NCBI GenBank assembly: GCA_011523485.1
Contig: WTGR01000278.1
Coordinates: forward strand, 2,627 to 10,183
From: Acidobacteriota bacterium
GTDB lineage: Bacteria > Acidobacteriota > Vicinamibacteria > Vicinamibacterales > UBA8438
Direction: 5' to 3'
Length of the DNA stretch: 7,557 bases
Positions 1 to 3,431 of the stretch are shown piece after piece. Each line of letters begins with the position of its first letter. The stretch's first letter is position 1. A program made the position numbers and the translations under genes. Under the pieces are notes generated by a model that was given only the letters and a program-made list of their open reading frames with translations, had not been told where the DNA came from and did not search any database.

Positions 1-55
1 AAGCGCCTGAAGCCCACCCGCTCCGACAAACTGGAGCGAATGCGGAAGTTTGGCG
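1..55. repeat. 55-bp direct repeat, left copy
   Basis: This stretch is identical, base for base, to 97-151 (offset 96). It may extend left of the window, because the match begins at base 1. It contains an inverted repeat, cgctcc ... ggagcg (6-bp stem, 8-base loop, 20-39). On the minus strand it begins CGCCA, the same bases that end the neighbouring tRNA-Ser. No protein-coding role is credible: the plus-strand reading frame through both copies simply repeats the same peptide and then runs antisense into the tRNA. Confidence 0.9.
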
Positions 56-95
56 AAAACAGCAGGGATTCGTGCCCGCAGCGGCCACAGGCCGC
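56..95 (-). terminator. Candidate Rho-independent terminator downstream of tRNA-Ser
   Basis: Read on the minus strand, this 40-base spacer between the two repeat copies has a perfect hairpin GCGGCC-TGT-GGCCGC (95-81), then a second hairpin GCGGG ... CCTGC-type stem (79-62, 5 bp including one G-U), followed at once by TGTTTT (61-56). A GC stem ending in a T-run is the usual intrinsic terminator layout. It lies about 50 to 90 bases past the tRNA 3' end, so it would stop the tRNA-Ser transcript or a tadA-tRNA read-through. The T-run is short, so strength is uncertain. Confidence 0.45.
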
Positions 96-96
96 G

Positions 97-151
97 AAGC
101 GCCTGAAGCCCACCCGCTCCGACAAACTGGAGCGAATGCGGAAGTTTGGCG
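97..151. repeat. 55-bp direct repeat, right copy, overlapping tRNA 3' end
   Basis: Exact copy of 1-55. Its right end covers the last five bases of the tRNA-Ser gene (CGCCA on the minus strand: the final acceptor base, the discriminator G and CCA). It carries the same 6-bp inverted repeat (116-135). A direct repeat that starts within a tRNA 3' end resembles the geometry of an integration or duplication scar, but only five tRNA bases are shared, far fewer than a typical att core. Confidence 0.9.
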
Positions 152-237
152 GAGAGGGTGGGATTCGAACCCACGTGCCGGTTTCCCGACAAGACGCTTT
201 CGAGGCGCCCCCGTTACGACCACTTCGGTACCTCTCC
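147..237 (-). tRNA. tRNA-Ser, anticodon CGA
   Basis: The minus strand folds into a class II tRNA. Acceptor stem is GGAGAGG (237-231) with CCTCTCC (157-151), discriminator G at 150, and an encoded CCA at 149-147. The anticodon stem GGCGC/GCGTC encloses loop CTCGAAA, giving anticodon CGA, which reads UCG serine codons. A long variable arm GTCGG-GAAA-CCGGC and a T-arm GTGGG-TTCGAAT-CCCAC complete it. The G discriminator and long variable arm are serine identity features. It lies 37 bases after the tadA stop on the same strand and has its own promoter-like -10 box. Without the CCA the gene would be 150-237. Confidence 0.97.
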
Positions 238-248
238 GGTGGACCTCT

Positions 249-278
249 ATTGTATGCCGCCCGGCGCCCCGGCGTCAG
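249..278 (-). promoter_or_regulatory. Probable tRNA-Ser promoter overlapping the tadA stop codon
   Basis: On the minus strand, TACAAT (254-249; five of six matches to TATAAT) lies 18 bases after CTGACG (278-273; four of six to TTGACA). Transcription would start near 242, a few bases before the mature tRNA 5' end at 237. The -35 box includes the tadA TGA stop (277-275), so the tRNA promoter is embedded in the end of the upstream gene. Read-through from tadA could also supply the tRNA. Confidence 0.5.
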
Positions 279-754
279 CCTGCCGGCTCGCCCGCCGCTT
301 GCCGCCTGGCACTGAAGAACGCCCGCATCGTGCCGCGGCACTCCTCCCCCAGCACGCCGGCTACCACCTCCACGCGATGATTCAGCGCCGGATGCTCGAG
401 CGCACGCATCACGGAACGCACGGCCCCCGCCTTCGGCTCGGGGGCGCCGTACACGAGCGTGCCGACACGCGCGTGCACGAGAGCACCCGCGCACATCAGA
501 CACGGCTCGACAGTCACGTACAGCGTCGCGCCGGTGAGCCGGTAGTTGCCCGTGCGCCGGGCCGCGTCGCGCAGGGCCACGACCTCGGCGTGCGCGGTCG
601 GGTCGGCTGCCCCGATCGGTTGGTTGCTGCCGCGGCCCACGATGCGCCCCGTGTCGCGCGCGACGACCACGGCGCCCACCGGAACCTCGCCGCCGGCCAT
701 GGCCCGGAAAGCCTCGGCCAGCGCCTCTCGCATGTACGCCTCGTGCTCGAGCAT
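275..754 (-). CDS. tadA: tRNA-specific adenosine deaminase TadA
   Basis: TadA deaminates adenosine 34 to inosine in the anticodon of tRNA-Arg(ACG), letting one tRNA read CGU, CGC and CGA; it acts in the cytoplasm as a homodimer. The 159-residue product is a complete member of the cytidine/deoxycytidylate deaminase fold. The zinc site is H55-A-E57 (His ligand and proton-shuttle Glu) plus P84-C-L-M-C88, whose two cysteines are the other ligands. EVPVGAVVV (23-31) and the N-terminal YMREAL (7-12) match the family. The frame is open to 901, but those extra 49 codons run through the divergent promoter and into the rmlA start, so I chose ATG 754; ATG 733 (Met8) is possible but would cut into helix 1. 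No clear Shine-Dalgarno sequence precedes 754. The gene is divergent from rmlA and is followed on the same strand by tRNA-Ser. TadA's own substrate is tRNA-Arg, so the pairing with tRNA-Ser is positional only. Confidence 0.95.
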   Translation of the reverse strand: MLEHEAYMREALAEAFRAMAGGEVPVGAVVVARDTGRIVGRGSNQPIGAADPTAHAEVVALRDAARRTGNYRLTGATLYVTVEPCLMCAGALVHARVGTLVYGAPEPKAGAVRSVMRALEHPALNHRVEVVAGVLGEECRGTMRAFFSARRQAAGEPAG

Positions 755-792
755 CGCAACCGCCGGGCCGGTGGTTCGCAGGCGCGGCCCGC

Positions 793-798
793 TATGAT
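793..798 (+). promoter_or_regulatory. -10 box for the rml operon
   Basis: TATGAT (five of six to consensus) ends 11 bases before the rmlA ATG at 810. Initiation would be expected around 804-806, leaving a leader of only about five bases. No good TTGACA-like -35 box is seen at the right distance, and no purine-rich ribosome binding site lies upstream of the ATG; the bases between are pyrimidine-rich (tcctccac). This suggests leaderless or near-leaderless translation. Confidence 0.5.
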
Positions 799-802
799 TA
801 TC
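797..802 (-). promoter_or_regulatory. Possible -10 box for tadA
   Basis: Minus-strand GATAAT (802-797) matches the -10 consensus at five of six bases and overlaps the plus-strand TATGAT by two bases. It would give tadA a leader of roughly 35 bases. There is no convincing -35 box. If both are used, the two divergent promoters share the same melted region and should compete for polymerase. Confidence 0.3.
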
Positions 803-809
803 CTCCACG

Positions 810-1874
810 ATGAAAGGGCTGATCCTCAGCGGCGGCAAGGGGACGCGCCTCAGGCCGCTCACGTTCACCAGCGCCAAGCAGCTCGTCCCGGTGGCCAACA
901 AGCCGGTGCTGTTCTACGGCATCGAGACGCTCGCCGCGGCCGGGATCCACGAGATCGGCATCGTCGTGGGAGACACCCGAGCGGAAATCGAGGCCGCGGT
1001 GCGCGACGGGTCGCAATGGGGCGTCGCGGTCACCTACATTGCGCAGGATGCGCCGCGCGGGCTCGCGCATGCCGTGCTGATCGCCGAGCCGTTCATCGGA
1101 AACGACCCCTTCGTGATGTACCTGGGCGACAACCTGCTCGCAAAGGGCATCGTCCCGTTCGTCGAGGAATTCGCGACGACGCGCCCGGCCGCCCAGATTC
1201 TGCTCACGCCCGTGCCGCACCCGGAGCAGTACGGCGTGGCGGAGACGGACGGCGACCGGGTGGTCCGGCTGGTCGAGAAGCCGAAGCTCCCCAGAAGCAA
1301 CCTGGCCCTGGTGGGCGTCTACATGTTCGGACCCGCGATCTTCGACTCGGTCCGGCGGATCCGGCCCAGCTTCCGCAACGAGCTGGAGATCACCGACGCG
1401 ATCCAGGACCTCATCGACCGCGGGCTGGAGGTCCGCCGGCACGTCGTCGACGGGTGGTGGAAGGACACCGGGCGCCTGGAGGACATGCTCGAGGCCAATC
1501 GGCTCATCCTCGACACCCTGACCCCGCGGATCGACGGCGCCGTGGACGGGGAATCGCGCCTCGAGGGCAAGGTGGTGGTCGAGCCGGGCGCCGTCATTTC
1601 CGGGTCGGTAGTTCGCGGCCCGGTCATCATCGGACACGACGCGCGGATCCGCGATGCGTACATCGGCCCCTTCACCGCGATCATGCGCGACGTGGAGATC
1701 AGCGGGTCCGAGATCGAACACAGCATCGTCATGGAAGGCAGCCGCATCACGGGCCTTACCGACCGCGTCACCGACAGCCTGATCGGACGCGGCGTCACCA
1801 TCGTCCGGCGCGCCGGCAAGCCCGCGGCGCTGCGGTTCATGCTGGGCGACCGGTCGGAAGTGGGCCTTCGTTGA
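810..1874 (+). CDS. rmlA: Glucose-1-phosphate thymidylyltransferase, long form (RmlA/StrD type)
   Basis: It joins dTTP and glucose-1-phosphate to give dTDP-glucose and pyrophosphate, the entry step to dTDP-deoxysugars, in the cytoplasm. The 354-residue protein has an N-terminal nucleotidyltransferase domain (about 1-235): the GGKGTRLRPLT signature loop at 8-18, Lys24, metal-binding Asp107 in YLGDN, EKPK at 156-159, and WWKDTG at 216-221 with a second acidic metal site at Asp219. From about 243 to 333 the sequence turns into short hydrophobic, gly-rich repeats typical of a left-handed beta-helix. Classical RmlA is about 290 residues; 350-360 with this tail is the long form found in StrD-like antibiotic-sugar clusters and many non-enteric bacteria. 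It is the first gene of a three-gene operon, with 28 bases to the next start. It begins almost directly after a -10 box and has no Shine-Dalgarno sequence. Related sugar-phosphate nucleotidyltransferases with other nucleotides cannot be wholly excluded, but the rmlB neighbour supports dTTP. Confidence 0.93.
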   Translation: MKGLILSGGKGTRLRPLTFTSAKQLVPVANKPVLFYGIETLAAAGIHEIGIVVGDTRAEIEAAVRDGSQWGVAVTYIAQDAPRGLAHAVLIAEPFIGNDPFVMYLGDNLLAKGIVPFVEEFATTRPAAQILLTPVPHPEQYGVAETDGDRVVRLVEKPKLPRSNLALVGVYMFGPAIFDSVRRIRPSFRNELEITDAIQDLIDRGLEVRRHVVDGWWKDTGRLEDMLEANRLILDTLTPRIDGAVDGESRLEGKVVVEPGAVISGSVVRGPVIIGHDARIRDAYIGPFTAIMRDVEISGSEIEHSIVMEGSRITGLTDRVTDSLIGRGVTIVRRAGKPAALRFMLGDRSEVGLR

Positions 1875-1887
1875 TGCGAGCGCGCCC

Positions 1888-1895
1888 GGAAAGGA
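1888..1895 (+). promoter_or_regulatory. Shine-Dalgarno sequence deciding the GTG start of the rmlC-like gene
   Basis: The purine run ggaaagga, ending in AAGGA at 1891-1895, lies seven bases before GTG 1903. This is the clearest ribosome binding site in the window and decides between GTG 1903 and the ATG at 1874, which overlaps the rmlA stop (TGATG) but opens a 14-codon out-of-frame stub. Confidence 0.65.
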
Positions 1896-1902
1896 ACGAC
1901 TC

Positions 1903-2397
1903 GTGCCCGATCCCGTGAAGCAGGCGGCCGCCGTCGAGCCGGGCCCCATAGACGGCGTCCGGACGAAGGCGCTGCGCCTGATCCCGGACGAGCGCGGATG
2001 GTTGATGGAGATCCTGCGGGCCGACGACCCGCTCTTCGAGAAGTTCGGACAGGTGTACGTGTCGGGCACGTACCCGGGCGTGGTCAAGGCGTGGCACTAC
2101 CACCGGCGCCAGGTCGACCACTTCGCCTGCATCGCCGGCATGATCAAGCTGGTGCTGGTGGACACGCGGGAGGACTCGCCGACGCGGGGACAGGTCGACG
2201 AGTTCTTCATCGGCACCCGGAACCCGACGCTGGTGCAGATACCCAACCTCGTCTACCACGGCTGGAAGTGCATCGGCCCGGAGCCGTCGATCGTCGTGAA
2301 CGTGCCGAGCGAGCCGTACCGCTACGACGATCCGGACGAGTACCGTCTGGACCCGCACGACACGCTGCCCTACGACTGGTCGCGCAAGGATGGTTGA
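1903..2397 (+). CDS. RmlC-like cupin, dTDP-4-dehydrorhamnose 3,5-epimerase family
   Basis: RmlC epimerises C3 and C5 of dTDP-4-keto-6-deoxyglucose. This 164-residue protein (usual RmlC about 180) aligns over the whole cupin core: PDERGWLMEI (28-37) matches the DERG..FE strand, KAWHYH (62-67) matches the RGLHF strand with the catalytic-base His at 65, EDSPTRGQ (90-97), IPNLVYHGW (113-121) with the second conserved His at 119, and a C-terminal LDP...PYDW (149-159) that keeps an Asp. However, by hand alignment the RGLHF Arg is Lys62, the Lys of QGKL is Asp72, and the active-site Tyr position carries Val. The protein therefore belongs to a divergent subfamily and could be a 3-epimerase, 5-epimerase or ketoisomerase-like cupin rather than a standard 3,5-epimerase. 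The GTG start is set by a good Shine-Dalgarno sequence. It sits between rmlA and rmlB and overlaps rmlB by eight bases, so the three are surely co-expressed and translationally coupled. Confidence 0.82.
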   Translation: MPDPVKQAAAVEPGPIDGVRTKALRLIPDERGWLMEILRADDPLFEKFGQVYVSGTYPGVVKAWHYHRRQVDHFACIAGMIKLVLVDTREDSPTRGQVDEFFIGTRNPTLVQIPNLVYHGWKCIGPEPSIVVNVPSEPYRYDDPDEYRLDPHDTLPYDWSRKDG

Positions 2398-3403
2398 GGT
2401 CCTCGTCACCGGCGGCGCCGGCTTCATCGGCAGCAACTTCGTACACCACGCCCTCGACGCGCACCCCGACTGGCGCGTGACGACGCTGGACAGGCTCACC
2501 TACGCGGGCCGCCGGGAGAACCTGCAGGACCTCGACGCGAATCCGCGGCACCGCTTCATCCACGGCGACATCGCGAACCCCGCCGTCGCCGCCCCCCTCG
2601 TGCGCGACGCGGAGATCGTGGTGCACTTCGCCGCCGAGACGCACGTCGACCGCTCCCTGCTGAGCGCCGGGGAGTTCATCCGGACCGACGTGCACGGCAC
2701 GTTCGTGCTGCTCGACGCCGCACGCGAAGCCCCCCGCCTGCGCTGCTTCGTACAGATCTCGACCGACGAGGTCTACGGCAACGTCCCGGAAGGGGCGAGC
2801 CGGGAGACCGACGAGTTGCGGCCCCGCAACCCCTACGCGGCCAGCAAGGCGGGCGCGGACCGGCTCGCGTACAGCTACTGGGCCAGCTACCGGGTGCCGG
2901 TGGTGATCACGCGCGCCTCGAACAACTACGGCCCCCGACAGTATCCGGAGAAGATCGTTCCGCTGTTCATCACCAACGCCATCGACGACCAGCCGCTGCC
3001 GCTCTACGGCGACGGTCTCAACGTCCGCGACTGGCTGCACGTCGACGACCACTGCCGGGCGCTGGATCTGCTGATCGCGCGGGGCCGGCCCGGCGAGACC
3101 TACAACATCGGCGGCGGAAACGAGGTGACGAACCTCGAACTGACGCAGCGCATCCTGGATCGTCTCGACCGGCCGGCCTCCCTGATCCGGCCGGTGGCGG
3201 ACCGGCCGGGCCACGACCGGCGCTACTGCCTCGACACCGCGAAGCTGCGCGCGCTGGGCTGGGAACCGCGGACCGACTTCGAGACCGGCCTGAGCGCGAC
3301 CGTCGCCTGGTATGCGAACAACGAATCGTGGTGGCGGCCCATCCGGGAGGGCAGCGAGGCCTACCGCGCCTACTACGCCCGGCAGTACACCCGTCCCGGA
3401 TGA
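2390..3403 (+). CDS. rmlB: dTDP-glucose 4,6-dehydratase
   Basis: RmlB converts dTDP-glucose into dTDP-4-keto-6-deoxyglucose with a bound NAD. The 337-residue protein is a full-length extended short-chain dehydrogenase. It has the Rossmann loop TGGAGFIGSN (7-16), Asp34 at the end of beta2 for the NAD ribose, HFAAETHVDRS (79-89), the dehydratase-specific S-T125-D126-E127-VYG segment that supplies the proton shuttle and water-removal residues, Y149xxxK153, and RASNNYGPRQYPEKIVP (175-191) for sugar nucleotide binding. D126 and E127 separate it from UDP-glucose 4-epimerase. Its ATG lies inside the last codons of the rmlC-like gene, an eight-base overlap, with the AAGGA of that gene's end directly abutting the start, so coupled translation is likely. 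It is the last gene of the operon; the next gene is convergent, 28 bases away. No rmlD follows. Confidence 0.95.
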   Translation: MVEVLVTGGAGFIGSNFVHHALDAHPDWRVTTLDRLTYAGRRENLQDLDANPRHRFIHGDIANPAVAAPLVRDAEIVVHFAAETHVDRSLLSAGEFIRTDVHGTFVLLDAAREAPRLRCFVQISTDEVYGNVPEGASRETDELRPRNPYAASKAGADRLAYSYWASYRVPVVITRASNNYGPRQYPEKIVPLFITNAIDDQPLPLYGDGLNVRDWLHVDDHCRALDLLIARGRPGETYNIGGGNEVTNLELTQRILDRLDRPASLIRPVADRPGHDRRYCLDTAKLRALGWEPRTDFETGLSATVAWYANNESWWRPIREGSEAYRAYYARQYTRPG

Positions 3404-3411
3404 TCGTCCGG
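3396..3411. other. Near-palindrome across the rmlB stop codon
   Basis: ccgga-tgatcg-tccgg is a 16-base imperfect palindrome centred on the rmlB TGA (3401-3403). It is the only obvious stem in the 28-base convergent gap before the stop of the GH-GT2 gene. There is no T-run on either strand, so it is at best a weak bidirectional barrier; transcripts from the two operons probably overlap here. Confidence 0.3.
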
Positions 3412-3431
3412 CGGGCGGCGGCGTGCGTCCG

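Noticed and set aside
51..127. A second tRNA gene suggested by a T-arm-like segment and CCA at the left repeat
   Set aside because: The minus strand has GCGGG-CACGAAT-CCCTGC and then CGCCA, but no upstream sequence pairs with the would-be acceptor strand TGTTTTC, and no anticodon arm forms. At most it is a decayed remnant; the hairpin with T-run reads better as a terminator.
1..151. A CRISPR array
   Set aside because: Only two copies with one 41-base spacer, a long 55-bp unit, an overlap with a tRNA gene and no cas genes in the window.
40..315. A 91-codon plus-strand frame containing a repeated peptide
   Set aside because: The peptide repetition only reflects the 55-bp DNA repeat, and the rest is antisense to tRNA-Ser, so it is not a gene.
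146..1918. A 590-codon plus-strand open frame from the tRNA through tadA and rmlA
   Set aside because: It runs antisense to the tRNA and tadA and out of frame with rmlA. Its start reads the antisense of the tRNA 3' half, a known source of false gene calls.
798..2087. A 429-codon minus-strand frame opposite rmlA
   Set aside because: It is the antisense of rmlA and the start of the rmlC-like gene, with Asp/Arg/His-rich shadow composition and no recognisable motif.
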